Below, piece by piece: positions 1 through 18,583 of a DNA stretch of 64,000 bases. Every line of letters starts with the position of its first letter. Position 1 is the stretch's first letter. The notes beneath the pieces were generated by a model. The model had not been told where the DNA came from. It saw only the letters and a program-made list of their open reading frames with translations, and made no database searches. The position numbers were made by a program, and so were the translations under genes. The stretch comes from Ficedula albicollis (lineage: Eukaryota > Chordata > Aves > Passeriformes > Muscicapidae): NCBI RefSeq assembly GCF_000247815.1, contig NC_021677.1, positions 1,681,855 to 1,745,854 on the forward strand, written 5' to 3'.

Positions 1-239
1 AAGAAAATGCAGAGAGCAGGAGGAAGCACAAATCTTGCCAGCCTTGAAAAGAAGTATGTGCCCTTAAATTAAAAAAAATAAACCAAGCAAGACACATATG
101 TAAAAAATATATCATACATACATGCATATATGTATATATATAAACCACACACATAGATATTTCCTATACAACATGATTTTCCTAGAAAAAAGACATTATA
201 CATAGATATATATCTATATAGATATATATCTATGTATAA

Positions 240-790
<551 letters not shown>

Positions 791-883
791 TGATATATAT
801 AGATATAGATATAGATATAGATATAGATAGATGTAGATATAGATGTAGATGTAGATATAGATAGATATAGATATAGATGATAT
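791..883. repeat. GATATA-type microsatellite
   Basis: Irregular (AGATAT)n and (GATGTA)n simple repeat directly after the poly-C tract. A shorter related stretch with TAGATATATATC inverted symmetry lies just before the tract (about 200-236). This is simple-sequence DNA only. Confidence 0.85.
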
Positions 884-1004
884 AGACCACCACACACATA
901 GATATTTCCTATACAACATGGTTTTCCTATTAAAAAAACATTATACATACATGCATATATATATATTTAAAAATCACACATATAGATATTTCCTATACAA
1001 CAAG

Positions 1005-3209
1005 GTGCCTTTTCCAGCAGTCTAGGAAGCAGACAAGGAGCTGTCAAAAGGTGCTTTAAGGCAGCTGAGAGGATTCCAATGTGCTCAGCTGCAGCTTAAA
1101 TTCAGTTTCCCCTCTAAGGTAGCTCATCCCTCACAGTGCCAAACTGGCCCCTCTTGGCTCAGAGTGATGCTCTCAGCTGCAGAACCCAGCTTTGGAAAAA
1201 TACACACATTTTCTGAAAGTGCAAGGCAGAGGTATCACTGAAAGTAATTCAAAGGAGCAAAGGAAAAGGAAGTGATCCAGCCTGCAGTGGTGCTGTGCCA
1301 CGTCCCTCCTTGCACAAGTCAGGTGGCAGGTTGCTCCATTTTTGCTGCTGAGGCAACAACCTTTGGCTTTAGGCCCATGTTCTGAAACCACAATGCTCAG
1401 AGGGAAATGCTGCATGGAAGGCAACAACAGACTTTGCTTTCTGGGTATGAGAGTAGTGACCCAGAAGCAGAGAATTGAACTTAAATGTCCTTAAAATATC
1501 TTTTACTGTGGTGGATGCTCAGAAAAATACATTTTACTGAGGTTTTATAAAAGGGTATCACAGAAATGAAAGATTTTGAAACCAAGGCACAATATTTGTT
1601 GGAGAAAAGCAGAAATAATTTGGAAATGGAATGGTATGAATCAGGGGACAAAAATTAAATGTAATATCAGGAAGATAAAATTAGCCTCCATAATATGACA
1701 GAAATATTTTCTTTGAAATGAAAGAGACATGCTAATAAATAGCAGAGAGCTCTCTGCCTGTATTAAAAAAATTGAGTGATACTAAGAAGCAATGTCAAAA
1801 GAAGTAGGCATTTATATTTCTATACATATTTACTTCTAACTCTAGTTCATACTTAATAATTTTTCCCAGAAACTACATATTATAAAACATTGGTGCAGTA
1901 GATCTCTAAGGAAAGTTACATTAATGGGAATAAAATAAAAAGTGGGGAAATCATTTAGTTAGTCCAGAATAAACCACACCAAACTGAATTTTAAAATTTC
2001 CTCTTTTTCCACTTAGCAGCCTAAGGGATCTGACACAGCACCCTTGAAGAGCAAAGCTGCTGTGATGAATGGGAGAGAGTAGTGCAGGAACTATATAAGA
2101 ATTGGGTTGGTTTTTATTTTTAGTTGGTTGTTTTCCCTGGGTTTTTTGTTATTGTTCTTTGTGGTTTTAAAAATATGATCTCCCTAGATTCCTCTTCTGT
2201 TTTGTCTGGTCTTAGATAAGCTTTTTTACTTTATTTGAGTTTTCAGTTCTGTTCTCTCTACCTGTCTTTCACTCAGCCCTTGCTGTCTGATTTGAAGTTC
2301 AGGATGAGCTCCTGAAACTTCTGAACCCGCTGTGGTTGGGCTTCTTAGAAAGGAGTTATTCTGGAATGGAGATCCGCGGAGGTGAATGCACTTATTGCAG
2401 CCTGGTTGGTTGGAATCTCGTTTCTGCAGTCACAAGCCACAGCTGTGACACCACCACTCTGCTGCCAGTGCCACAGCGCAGAGCACAGTGAGGAGTCAGT
2501 ACAGGTTAAAACTCTCCCACGTTTCCCGCTGACTCAAGATGAGCCTTGGCTCCCAAGTGCCCAAGTCACCTTTTGGAAATGCTCCCTGAGTCCTAAGGAA
2601 CTCAGCAAACATCAACAGCTATCTTTTAAAAGGAAATCAAGCCTTTTCATTTCATTTTATTATAGTTATGTAATTAATTTAATCTGATACCTACATAGCA
2701 CCATCTACAGATCTGTTTGTCTTCACTGTGGCACATCCAAACCCCTAATCACCCCAAAATATTAAATGAAAATACTAACTCAGCTCGGCTCTCAAATGCA
2801 AAAATTGACACCAGATAGTAGAGTTGGAATATTTTTACAACACTTTAATCTGAGGAGCTGATTTCTAAAATAATGCAGTTGCTCTGACATTACTTATTCA
2901 AACCCAATGGCATTTTGTACATTCAAATAAGATTGAAAAGAGGAAAAGTACCCACATGACTCATGTAGGGCTACTCTGATAAAGGCAAGCAGTGTAGTAC
3001 AGAAGAAATGTGATTTTTCTTTTTCATGCCATAAACCTCATTGCTGTTAATGGTGAGGGCAAGGTCCTTGAAATTTTGATATTTAAAGACTACCATGGAT
3101 CACTTCCATCCGTCAAGTCCCACCATGGATGGTGGTTGCTGCAGAAGAAATTCAGCTACAAGCAATTAGGGAATGATTTTCCTCTCCATGAAATTTGCTG
3201 CCATCTTTA
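1005..3209. other. No supported feature
   Basis: AT-rich single-copy DNA. Open frames are short (at most about 100 codons) with no recognisable domain. Nothing further is visible. Confidence 0.6.
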
Positions 3210-3751
3210 TTAGGAGTGGTCTACACATTGACTGATGATTTGTCAGTTGTTACATCAACCTCCTGCTCACCTGTTTTATAAATTTTAAGAACTATCACGA
3301 CAAGCAGCTTCTTTTCTTGATAAATTTTTGCATTTAAAAAAATATCGTGCTGCAAGAAATTCCAATCTAAACAGATCAAATCCTTCCAACAATCCAAAGC
3401 ATGTCTCCTGCTCTCCCACCAAACTACCACAAACAACTCTGTTAATTGTGACCCTCTATGAAAATCAAAATAAATCCATGTTAGGAGTGGTCTACACATT
3501 GACTGATGATTTGTCAGTTGTTACATCAACCTCCTGCTCACCTGTTTTATAAATTTTAAGAACTATCACGACAAGCAGCTTCTTTTCTTGATAAATTTTT
3601 GCATTTAAAAAAATATCGTGCTGCAAGAAATTCCAATCTAAACAGATCAAATCCTTCCAACAATCCAAAGCATGTCTCCTGCTCTCCCACCAAACTACCA
3701 CAAACAACTCTGTTAATTGTGACCCTCTATGAAAATCAAAATAAATCCATG
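3210..3751. repeat. Tandem duplication, 271-bp unit, two copies
   Basis: The copies are 3210-3480 and 3481-3751. Both start with TTAGGAGTGGTCTACACATT and end with AAAATAAATCCATG, and they look identical or nearly so. The same short minus-strand frame appears in each copy, which is a consequence of the duplication and not evidence of a gene. The near identity implies a recent event, or a collapse or expansion error in the assembly. Confidence 0.92.
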
Positions 3752-3942
3752 TGGACAGTTATTTTCTAACTTTATACAGCTGTTGTCTTAATATGTGAAG
3801 AAGGCATTTAAATATTTGTGGACAGTTATTTTCTAACTTTATACAGCTGCTGTCTTAATATGTGAAGAAGGCATTTAACTATTCTATTTTCTAACTTTAT
3901 ACAGCTGTTGTCTTAATATGTGAAGAAGGCATTTAAATATTT
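3751..3942. repeat. Tandem repeat, 67-bp unit, three copies
   Basis: Copies start at 3751 and 3818 with GTGGACAGTTATTTTCTAAC. A third copy, lacking the first nine bases of the unit, follows at about 3885-3942. Copies differ at a few sites (for example GCTGTTG versus GCTGCTG). The repeat abuts the 271-bp duplication, so two independent duplications are adjacent here. Confidence 0.9.
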
Positions 3943-6810
3943 AAAGCTGTCTTTTCTTCTAGTTGGATTTTTTTGGAGTTTGGCTCAAGAAGGCCTCTCT
4001 GAGCAGCGTTCAGGGCTGGGGGAGTGGGATGGATGTTTAAAGTATGCAAATGGTCAGACTGGCTGGCAAAGCACACGTGGGGCAACAAAATCACCATGGC
4101 AGGAGCCTAAGGAAACATAATCACCAATCCTCTCACATGAACGTGGGCTCCATCAGATGTAAGAGCAGAATTATTGGCTCTTCAGATTCCATGTAGAGGT
4201 TAACTCTCCCAAAAATCTGTGTCCTCGGTGTAATTTGAAAAGAAAAGGACATCAACACCTTATTCTCAGTCGCTAAAAAGCTATTTCCTCTTGAAAAAGA
4301 AGAATGACAAACACCAGCAAACTCTTTTGCAGTTTAAAAGCTCCTGTCTGTGCACATTACTCTTTCACAGAAAAAAAAAATAAAAATTGAAAAATAGATA
4401 TATAGGAAAAAAAAAAAATCTCTGTTTTGCTCTGTACACAAGGCTGCAACTAATTACAAGAAGAGACAGATGCTGAGTAGCCTTAAGGCTTTCCCTGCCA
4501 CCACAGTGAGTCTGTGCACTAGTCAACAAGCAGGTAGTGAGTGAACTCAAATGTTATCTGACAAGGCAGCAGATCCCATCACCTAGGGTTAGAACACAGA
4601 CAAGCAACTCCGTGCTCAGAAGTAAAGACAGGAAAATTTCAAGCAGATTGTTTCTGACAGAAATCATATCACAGCCACACTTCCTGACAGAGTGCCTGCC
4701 AATGAAACTCTACACTTTCTGTTCTCCATCTTCCCCTTTAAGGAACAGCCAGGATTTCAAAGGTACATTAAAGGTGACAGCTCAGTGCACAGTGCTTAGC
4801 AAGTGCCTCTGTGCTTGTTTTCTCTTTGGAAGTATTAGGGAACTTCTCCTGCTTCTCTGTGAGGAAGAAGAAGAGTGCCCCACTTTTTCCCACCTCGTTT
4901 CTAAACACTTCCAGCTTGCTCACAGATGTCACATGTCAGCATCACAACATAAAACCCTGGCATGCAAAAGCTTCACGTGTCCACCAGAAAGTTTTAAAGA
5001 AGTTGCACCACCCTAAAAAGGAAAGTTAGCAAAAGGATAAAACCTGGCTGTAATTGCCAATGCTGTTTCCCTTGAAAGACAAACAAAATCTCCAAGCTGA
5101 ATCCTTGCAATTTATTAGTTTTGAAACAAAATGTTGCCCTTTCTTCACAATAATCATGATCTCCATTCACTTTTGAGTGTTACAAACCCTTGCAAACTAA
5201 CAGATTTGAACAGTTTTCTTGCTTTCTGCCCAGAAAGGATTGAGTTCATCTAGATTGATTTGGCTGTTTCACTGTGAGTAATGTCAAAACAAGACAGGAG
5301 AAATGCAGTGTTCAATGGAGCACAACAGATTTTATGCACATAGGTTCTAGCAGTGCTGTGGATTTTGACCTGCAAGCTGGGCATTTGCTCCCAATGGTCC
5401 GTGAAAACCCCCGGGGAAGTTTTTGGGTTCTACTGGCTAGCATTATAAATACCATTTGCTTTTGCTGAAGACGAGTGTTTTCCAACCTTAGAAATTAAAC
5501 AGAGGCTTGCTTGCTTGCTCTGTGCTATCATTAAGACACAGAAGGTGAATGAGGCATTTATTTCTAAATATTCCTTTCAGCAGAATGGGGTATACACACT
5601 GCCAGTCACCACAGGTGAGGGACAGAGGACAGTGAACAGAAGCAATAACCAGACATTACAGACAGAACATGGTCACCCTGTGTTAAAGTTACTTTGGACT
5701 TCAGGTTTCTTTTGCATTTCCATTCCTCCCACTAACATTTTTAAGAAATTCATTAAGAATTGTTCAATACTGTGAATTTGCAGCACTGATCTCTTCCTTG
5801 ACATTGCTAAAATGACTATCACTTGAGATTATACTAGAAAGCTAGTGGGATTGGAGTATAGAAAATATGTCTTGTTGGATTCAGTCAGTCTGGTAATCAG
5901 TGCAGCTCACTGATTCCTCTGCAAGATATTGGCTTTAGCCATAATTAAATTTACATGGCTCAGGATGATACCTTCCACAGTGGGACTAGGTATAACTTAC
6001 ATATTATTCTAAATGACTGAAGTTTTGAGCAGTCTCTGATAGACAGTTCTAGGCATTAGAGCTAGCAGACCTGTATTACCAGTACTAGTTCCCAATTACA
6101 CAGCATTAAATTAAATTACAGTATTAAATTTGGTTTATTAAGTCTTTATACCTCATCAGAGAATTTTTAAACTTTGGAGTGTTTTCCCGTCTTAAAATAA
6201 ATTATTTTTTGGAAAACCAAATCCTCTGCTAGCAGTAATAATCTGTCCTTACAGGTGTAGTTGGCAAGGGCTGTGCTTGCTCTGGGGAGGTTTGTCCTAC
6301 TGGAGCTGCTTTAGCCGAGGTAACATCTCTGTCACTGCTACAGCAGCAGCAGTGTAACACAGTTTATGAACGATTTAAAAGCACTCAGACTTTGGGGACA
6401 CTCACGCACATCATGTGTGGATTTGAGTGTCCTGCCTGAGGTTATGAAAGACCTACAGCCCACTTCTCTTTAAAGGAAGTCTGAAAAAAAAAAACCAAAA
6501 GAAGAAAAAGCATCATTTGCAACAGCAGCATATGCTACCAGGTTAATTCCCCATTTCCTCTGACAAACTCTTTGGATCTCTGCAAGGGGAATCAACAAGA
6601 AACCTGGAGTTGTCTTTACAAGAAGAATAAAAACTTGACAGCTTTTGTGACAGTAGAAAAAGAACAAGAAAAATCAAACCTAAAAAAAAATAACCAAAAC
6701 CTTGATGCTTCCAGACCCCTGGTACCTCAAACCTGATATAGAATTTAATTCATCCAGGCAGACCCTGGACTTGAGAGCACTTAGGACCTTAAATGATGGT
6801 TGGATGGCAG
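3943..6810. other. No supported feature
   Basis: AT-rich DNA. A plus-strand stretch at about 5541-5612 is flanked by AG and by ACCACAG/GTGAGG, a good donor-like site, and is open in one frame. At under 75 bases this is weak evidence for an exon and is not called. Short A and T runs lie at about 4370-4420. Nothing else is visible. Confidence 0.5.
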
Positions 6811-6950
<140 letters not shown>

Positions 6951-9900
6951 CTTTCTTTAATCAAATGAGCTGCCTAGTCTCTGTGAAATCATTATATCAC
7001 GAGTGCCTGAACATCATGAGTTCTCCTTGATTAATGTGACCAGCCAGGAAGGCAATGTTCACAGAAGGGTGAAAATTACCAACTGATTACTAAAGAAAAT
7101 GACTAGTATAACCCAGTGACTCAGGTTCTCTGAGGTTGCTCAGACTTTCAGTGGGATGAAAAGGAATTACTTCAAGCATTAGCTCTTTTCCCACGTTTCC
7201 ATCCTGCTCCATGGAACAAAAGCTGCTAGTACACCCCTCCCCAGACACAGGACCAGCTGTTTTGAGAAGCACTGACTGGGGAACTGCACACAGATAAGTC
7301 CTGATGCATTTCAGAGATGGTCTCCACAAGTTTGAGAAGAGTTTCTAAAATTCTTCAGAAATTGTAGCTTCGTCACCACTATATCTGCCTTGTGCCTGCA
7401 TAAAATTCCAGCTACTTCAAGGACACTTTCTTGATCTTTTGCCTGTTTTGATGACCCAAAAGAGCTAAAAAGCCTAAAAGAAACTTTTCAGAATCTATTT
7501 ATACTAAACTATGTAAGTTTTCCAAAAGTGGTCACATATAGCATTAAATTAAATCAATAAAATGAGTTAAAACATCTGATGAGACAAGTGTTCACTGCAA
7601 AATCAATCAGAAAGCACTGGGCAGAATGGTAGATACCTTCTGTTAATAAATTAGGGCTGCTTTATGAAAATTATAAAGGAAATTGTTTTGGGGTTGTTTT
7701 TTTTTTTTTATAATTTTGAAAAATTTGTGCATTAAAAAAATGTGAGCATGCAGAGAAAGATATGTACTGATTTTGGAGGATGACCTAGATGTTCCTGAAG
7801 GACTCCCTGGAAACTGGAGCTGCTGTGTGCCATGGCTCCACGTGAAGGGGACACTGCAAAGCACTCAGTGCTCTGCTAGAAGTTAACACATCCCTGGTGC
7901 TTTGAAAAAAAAAAACAAACCCCTCTTTACTTCTAGGGTCAGAAATATTAAAACTTGGCAATCTGAGCTCCTAAACAACTGATTGGGGAATTCTGAGGGA
8001 ACAGAATTTCTGAGGAAACACCCTTGACAGTGAATTAAGGATAAGCAAGAAGAATTCTTGCTTAGAATTAAGAATTCTCTCTCTGGATTGCCTAAGGGTC
8101 CAGAAGTTATGTTGTCAACATGTATTCAGGATAGTCCAAAATAAAATTTAGAAGTGTATGCGTACTCCAAATGCTTCTCTGGGCATTGAGAACTTATTTA
8201 TGGATGGCATGTGCCTCTGCATAAATGATTCACTCAGGGTGTTGTCTCTCCAGGTGAAAACATACACGAATTGTCCCTTAATTTGGTGATAAAGCCTTTT
8301 TGCAAGGCATGGAATGTCCAATTTTATGTGTAGCCCATGTATGTAATTTTAAATATTCTAATTTATGGATAAACAGCCAAATCTGCACGATGCAAAGAGT
8401 AATTTTTTTTTGTCCTGCTGCAGATAACCAGCTACTACTGAAATGATGTGCTATTTCAGTGTAGCTAATGAGAGAAACTAAGGAGGTTTTCCTTCTTTCT
8501 CTCTGCTGTTTCCAGGCAGCTGTTGCTAGTTAGTCCACACAGTTAAATGATTTCTTGTGCATCAGGTGCTTACAGGGGCAGGAACTTTGCTTTGCTACAC
8601 ATTGTGTAAAGTGCTATGGGTACTTCTGGTCCTTTAAAGGATAAACAACACTAGTATGCTTCATTTCACACGTCTAAAAATATTTTTTCCCCCCCAGGAA
8701 CAGCATGCAGGCACTCTGGAACTGGCCACAAGGCCAATAAAGTGTGATGCACAGAGTGAGGATTGTCTCTACATCTCACTGCCCCTTGCTGTGATCTCTG
8801 GCTCCTGCTCAAAGCCCTACCACATTGGGAATGGCTATTCCAAAAAATTAATGATCAGGGTTAGGTGCTGGCTGTTATACACATCTGGACAAGGCTCATT
8901 TTGACATAAAATAGTTGTTGAACTTTGCTCCTTTCCTCACTGAGGTCCTTTGCTAAAACAAAACGCACAAACAAAAATTGTTTTTTAGCCCTCAACCTGG
9001 TAAACGAAAGAAAAATACATTTTTTGTATAGAAAAGCCAAAAAAATCCTACAGAAGGGTATGCTGTGGATAAAGATAAGTGCCTTTATACTTTTCTGACA
9101 CAGCACATGCCAAAAAGCAGTTTTTAAAACCATACCTTTGCTTCCCCAGCAGGGTTTGCTGCTGCTGCTGCTGCCCCTGTTCCCCTCCAGGCTGTGTCCT
9201 CTGGCTGTTCCTTCCATGGCCACACCATTCCCTCTCTGCAGGACGTTTGATCATCACTGACAGCTGCCCTGCTGCTCTCAGAAACGCCAGGAGGGAGAGC
9301 TGAGGGGCAGGAAACTTCCAGATGCAAAACCATTTCCATAAAGGATGGCCACACACCCTGCCTGCACAGAAAGCCAGGGGCAGTGCAGCATCTACAGAGC
9401 TGCTGTGTGAGGAAACCAGCCTCTGCTTCTTTGTCAGCAGCTTTGCATCTCAGCTGCTTCTGTTTGAAATTAGGTTTGCCTTGTCACTGCTTTTGGTTGG
9501 CCATTTTTGCTTTTGTTTGCTTGGTCCTTTGTGTTTTTTAAAAAATAGATATTTTGTTAGAGTTCTCATTATTAAAACCATGTGTTTTCTAGAAGAAATC
9601 TCCCTGCCAGACAAACAGCACCTGGTCATGTATTTGTGATGACTCAGGTGCCCTTACTTCTTCAGAAAACACTCTGAAAGAAAACTCCAGCATATCTAAG
9701 ATAATGAAAAAAATGCATAAAGATGTTTCAGTTATATGAGGTGCATCCCACCCCCCTGAACCATACTTAGACCTCACAATTATTCTCAAAGAGGGAAAAG
9801 GACAGAAAAATTTGGGTTGGTTTTGCTGTGAGGTTTTTTTTTTTTCCTTTGTTTCTTGGAGATCAAATGAGAAGAACCATGCTGAGGTTTCCCTGAGAGG

Positions 9901-10792
9901 TCTTTAAAGCTGAATGTGGGCTGTCCATGAGGAGCAAGGGAAGTGTCTGTTTATGCGTCCTGGAGCAGACCAGGTGTGCTCCACCCTATTTTGCCACATC
10001 TGTTTCCACTAATCTCAGATTTCAAAAATGTCAAAATTACCTATCCTGAGTCTCGGAACAGCAGCCAGTGATGTGGAGGACAGAAGAGAGAATGTGGCCA
10101 ATTCTTTCAGACAGTATTTCCTGAGCTCAATTATTAATTCTTTAAAAATACCTAAATTATTGTATTAAAACTTACATTGACTGCATCAGTATCCAGGAGC
10201 ATGCTGGGGACAATCTGTCCCATATACAAAGATTATTTGTTCATTGTTGTTTATTTTCCATTATTACCAGTATGTTACCCATCAAACAGCAGATAAATAT
10301 AAGCATTCGTTTGAGATAAAAATGATTTAAATTTTACACAACTTAACAGGAAAAAAGTACAGGATTAAAACTATTTTCACTAACCTCCAAGAAGAGAAGT
10401 TCAAGGCTTTTGGGTGTTTAATGAATTAAGCCCTGGATTGTTGTTAAACATGATTTTTAGCCACACTGAAAATTGTTTCTTGGTAATAACAGGTTTTGAA
10501 CAAAATGTGCTTTTTTTTTTGTTTTCATTTCTACCTCTCATCAACTGTTATTTTGTTTCTCTTTTTCTCCCCAGCTGCTCATGTTATTACTTGCTTAATT
10601 TTTCCTGTTTCTTTTTCGATCTTCCCTCTCTCCAGGTGCTTCAATGCTAGATTTCAACTACCCTATTTGTACCAGATTTCTCTAGGAAGGATTTGTTTCA
10701 ATTGTATTGCTAGGTTTTATGTGCTTATTGTTGCTGCTTCAAATTAAAACAATCTCATCAAATCGTGATTATTCCTGTTAGAGTAAGTTTTC
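6951..10792. other. No supported feature
   Basis: AT-rich single-copy DNA with short homopolymers (for example about 7700, 9833 and 10511). A minus-strand CAG/CTG-rich patch at about 9150-9175 encodes short Gln or Ala runs depending on frame. No frame is convincing as a gene. Confidence 0.55.
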
Positions 10793-14194
<3,402 letters not shown>

Positions 14195-14310
14195 TCTGGA
14201 AAGTTGTCCTTGAGCTCTGGCAGGCTTAGGGCCATGAGCACTTCCCTGGGGAGCCTGTTCTGGGCTGAGAGGGGTGAAATTCTTCTCCCACAAAAACCAC
14301 ATCAGGCCTA
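14195..14310 (-). mobile_element. CR1-like LINE fragment (degenerate)
   Basis: The + strand reads GAGCACTTCCCTGGGGAGCC followed by TGTTCTGGGCTGAGAGG. This resembles the reverse complement of the conserved CR1 3' region, where a 'cctgggcagcctgttccagtgcc' type segment is typical. Only this short block is recognisable and the ends are not defined, so it is an old, truncated copy. A RepeatMasker alignment would settle it. Confidence 0.45.
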
Positions 14311-14533
14311 CCCACATGGATCTGGCTTGGCTTTCACCCATGAACCCATAAAATCCACTCCCACCTTGAAGGGGTGGCCAAACCCTCCTCTTCTGGTGTA
14401 AAGTGCCAGCTCACTGAATTAGAGTTCAAATCTGTGCCTTGGGGTCAGGGCAAAGACCTGGAATGGTGGAACTCCACAAGCAATGCTCTATTTTGCCTTC
14501 TGTAAGCTGTAAAATCACAGGGAATTAAATATT

Positions 14534-15184
<651 letters not shown>

Positions 15185-17608
15185 ATAAACACAACAGATA
15201 GAGCTGCCATGAGAAACTCCTTGCAGATGGCATAAAACAGCTTAACTACAATTCACTGGGAGCTAATTTCAGTCATTGCTAATACATGCTGGGTAGAAAA
15301 TTAGTGTCAAACAACAAAATGGCATGATTTTTTAAAAGCATTTGGATTCAAGTTTCAAATAATATCTATTAACCAGCATTCAAGTTTCCAGATTCAAATC
15401 TCCCCCACAGAATTACACAGTACCAGCTATTCTTTCACTTTAAACAAAAAAATGCAGAGGATGTTGAACATTATTGTCAGATTGCAATAATTAGAGTAGT
15501 GAAACATATGGCTATATAACACAGACAGATATTTATGTAGTGACTGGACAAATGCAGCCTTTTGCTAATTGTTTGCTTATCTGAGCTGTTTTTCTCTGCT
15601 GAATAGAGTGGAATGTATCTGCACAGTGGTTTTCCTTTTATTCTGTATTTGATCCCTCCATAGATTTATTAGCACAGACCTGCCTGAATAGGTCATAAAA
15701 TTATGGACACAACATGATACTCAGATTATTTTCCTGTGCCTGTTTAATCATTCTTGTAAAAATCTTTCTTCCTTTTTTATCTGAAGACCTAGAAATTAGA
15801 AGGCTATCACTTGCACCATTGATGGGTATATCAGACAATCTGCAGATTTATCCTGGAGACAAAAAAAAAAAAAAGACTAATTACAAAAATACTTCTCGAA
15901 ATCATCAGAGCTATGCTTTGGTAACACCACATACAAAGATTTAAGCAACACACCTGGAGTATTTTTTTATTGTGCTTTCAAACTTCACAGGTTAATAACA
16001 AGTTGGAGCAGGCAGTAATGCAGGTACTCTGTACATCTAAGATGTCAAACCACAGTTTGCATCTGCATAGAGTTAAGACTACTATACTGTTCATTCTAAA
16101 GGGTTTCCAGATGTTGAGATATTTTTTTTTTTCAATTAGAAATTGAATGGTTTTTGGAAATGATAATGGATTTATTTTTTAGAACCTGTAGGTTCTAGTG
16201 AGAGTCAAGCAGTGGGTTGCATAAAACTGAAGAGAGGCACTTGGCATTAAAAAAACTGAACAATTTTTGCTTTCTGTTACTGTAAAATTAGAGAGCTTTT
16301 TTTGCACTAACACATATTCTAAATCTTGACCTATGTTTATAACAGCCAGAATGCATAAGATGTACAGAAAAAAATGCTAAACGTAGAGGCCAGTTAAAGG
16401 AACTAACAACAATTTAATCTGTAACTTTCTAAGGCCTTCTGAGTACAATATATTCTATGTTAACCTTTAACACCAGTATTGTCATTCCGTATTAAAATTC
16501 AGCATTCTCAAGTCCACGCTTTAAGTGAAATCTCTATTGGGCTTTATTTTCCTCCAAGCAAACTGCAGAAGGATAAGTACGTGTTAGTTAGAAAGCCAAA
16601 AATGTTCTAACTCTAAATAAAATTCCTTATTTTTAAAATAAGTTTTTGCTATGAAAATAATAATTAAATGGCAAAAAAATTCAAACAATTATGCTGGGAA
16701 AAAACTATGACTTGGGAGATAATGGATAGAGCCAGCAGGGGCTAAAATGTGCAGCATTTCCTGGTCATTTACTCACTGGAAGATTTGAAAATCAGTTTAT
16801 TCATGGGAGAAAAATAACCTATTGCCACCAGTCCTTGATCATAAAACACATGGAACTTTAAACTCTCAGTGCAATATTGAAAGGAAATAAATGTGCATCT
16901 AATCAGCTTTGCCCTTCATAGCAGGTATCACTTTGGCAATCAGGAGCACACTGTGGATAGCAAAAATAATGGGAAGACAATATTCTGAGTGGGGAAAAAA
17001 AAAAAAAAAAAAAAAAGCCTACACACTTTGCAAAATACACAGAAAGACTGTAACCACAGGTGGCTATTTCTGCTGACCTAAAACAATTCCCTAAAACGGT
17101 GGCTGTGATGCAGGCAGAACACGAAGGGCATGTTTTCATTTTAACTTATGCATTCTTCTGGAATCCTGAGGTCTGAGTAAACTGCACCATCCCAAATAAC
17201 CCTGCAAGATGCAAAAGGCAAGCTCACACCAACAATCCACAAAGAGAGGGCATGAAATGACTGCCTCTTAGTACTGAAATCCCAAAGAACCATTTCTCTT
17301 CACACGTCCCTATCAGGAATTTTATTCCCTTCCATTTGGGAGAAACCTGACAAAATGAAGCAACCTTAGCGAACAGAATGGTAATTTTCATAAAACGCAC
17401 AGTTAAACCGGTAAAGGCAAAATCATCCGAATTCTCCAATTTTTACTTCAATTTGAAATAAAATAATGTGAAACACAGTCATTGTGGGTTCCTTATAATA
17501 AGGCACATTTTACAGGTACTAGCACCAATAAGTAATGTATATGAATTTGCTGGCAATTCTGAACTGCTTGTCTTTCATAGGATTTCTTATGGCTATTTAC
17601 ATTTTCAC
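15185..17608. other. No supported feature
   Basis: AT-rich DNA with short A runs (about 15861 and 16995). No convincing open frame or element. Confidence 0.6.
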
Positions 17609-17875
17609 TCAGCGAAAATCAATTACCTTCCTGCAATAAGCCTCATTTGCTACCTTTGAGTATAATAGAAACACCATTAGGACGATGACATTACCCAAAA
17701 GAAGGGCACCACACAGTTGGTAGACATAAATTAAGGACCCTTTCACACATGCATTAGAAACACCGCTGCGACTGAAATATGCATAAAATCTGTATCTATT
17801 AGAGCTATTAGCGAGCGATTTTGGAGGAGGGGAAGGGGGCAGACCGCGATGCGCTGCTTGGGCAGAATGATGCAT
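17609..17875 (-). other. Minus-strand ORF with a hydrophobic segment (doubtful)
   Basis: An 88-codon minus-strand frame with a hydrophobic stretch containing LCGALLLGNVIVLMVFLLY, followed by charged residues. Within it, in transcript sense, an acceptor-like ATGCATATTTCAG (near 17776) and donor-like sites AAAG/GTAGCA and GGAAG/GTAATT (near 17620-17660) occur, so part could be an exon encoding a membrane segment. I do not recognise the protein. It lies next to the CpG-rich block at 18.15 kb. Chance is a real alternative. Confidence 0.2.
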
Positions 17876-17909
17876 TTCCTATTTATTCTGATTTTTTTCT
17901 CTTTTTATT

Positions 17910-17911
<2 letters not shown>

Positions 17912-17945
<34 letters not shown>

Positions 17946-18143
17946 GTATAAGGACTCATTTTTAGCAACAAACCTCAAACTATTAGCCCTGCCATTTTTC
18001 CACTGCTGGAGGAAAACGTGGACTGTTGCTGAGCTGTATGGTAAATATCTTGGATATATCTGAATCTACCACCAGTAAAAAGGCTTCTAAAATTCTAGCA
18101 TGGAGGAACCAGTTTAAGTTTTTTTTTTTTTTTTTTTTTTTTT
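17912..18143. repeat. T33 and T25 homopolymers
   Basis: T runs at 17912-17944 and 18119-18143. Neither contains a C expansion, so they act as local controls for the T-C-T loci. Confidence 0.95.
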
Positions 18144-18144
18144 A

Positions 18145-18312
18145 TCCCAGAGGCCCCCCAGCCGGGCTGATTTTGGAAATGCCACTGAGCACGGCGTGCG
18201 CGCTCGGCTTGGCTCCGGGCTCCGCGGGATGCGCGGGCGCGCCCGGCCGCTCCTCCCGCCGCCCTGACCTCCGCTGCTCCGCGGATGTACGCCTGGCTGC
18301 TGCCTCCTCATG
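18145..18312. promoter_or_regulatory. CpG-rich block
   Basis: An abrupt switch from AT-rich DNA to sequence dense in CG dinucleotides, such as GGATGCGCGGGCGCGCCCGG at about 18227-18246. It resembles a small CpG island and could mark a promoter or enhancer. No TATA box or clear first exon is seen. It is bounded by T25 on the left and an A-C-A tract on the right. Confidence 0.5.
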
Positions 18313-18315
18313 CGG

Positions 18316-18330
18316 AAAAAAAAAAAAAAA

Positions 18331-18377
<47 letters not shown>

Positions 18378-18384
18378 AAAAAAA
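18316..18384 (+). repeat. A17-C35-A17 compound homopolymer
   Basis: A at 18316-18332, C at 18333-18367, A at 18368-18384. The flanks are exactly equal. It sits at the right edge of the CpG-rich block. Confidence 0.97.
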
Positions 18385-18486
18385 CCAGCAAGAAAACAGC
18401 CCCTGCCCGTCAATCCCGGCCATCCAGGGACGTTTCGCTCCCATCAGGGACGCGGCGAGACGGGGAGAGTAACTTATTGCCGGTTT

Positions 18487-18583
18487 AACCTGGATATTTC
18501 CAGCGGTTTTTTTCCCTGGATATATATTTTTTTTTTAACCTGGATATTTCCAGCGGTTTTTTTTCCTGGATATTTATTTTCAG

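Noticed and set aside
5541..5612. Plus-strand mini-exon ending in a good donor
   Set aside because: Too short, with a weak acceptor, and no neighbouring exon in phase was found.
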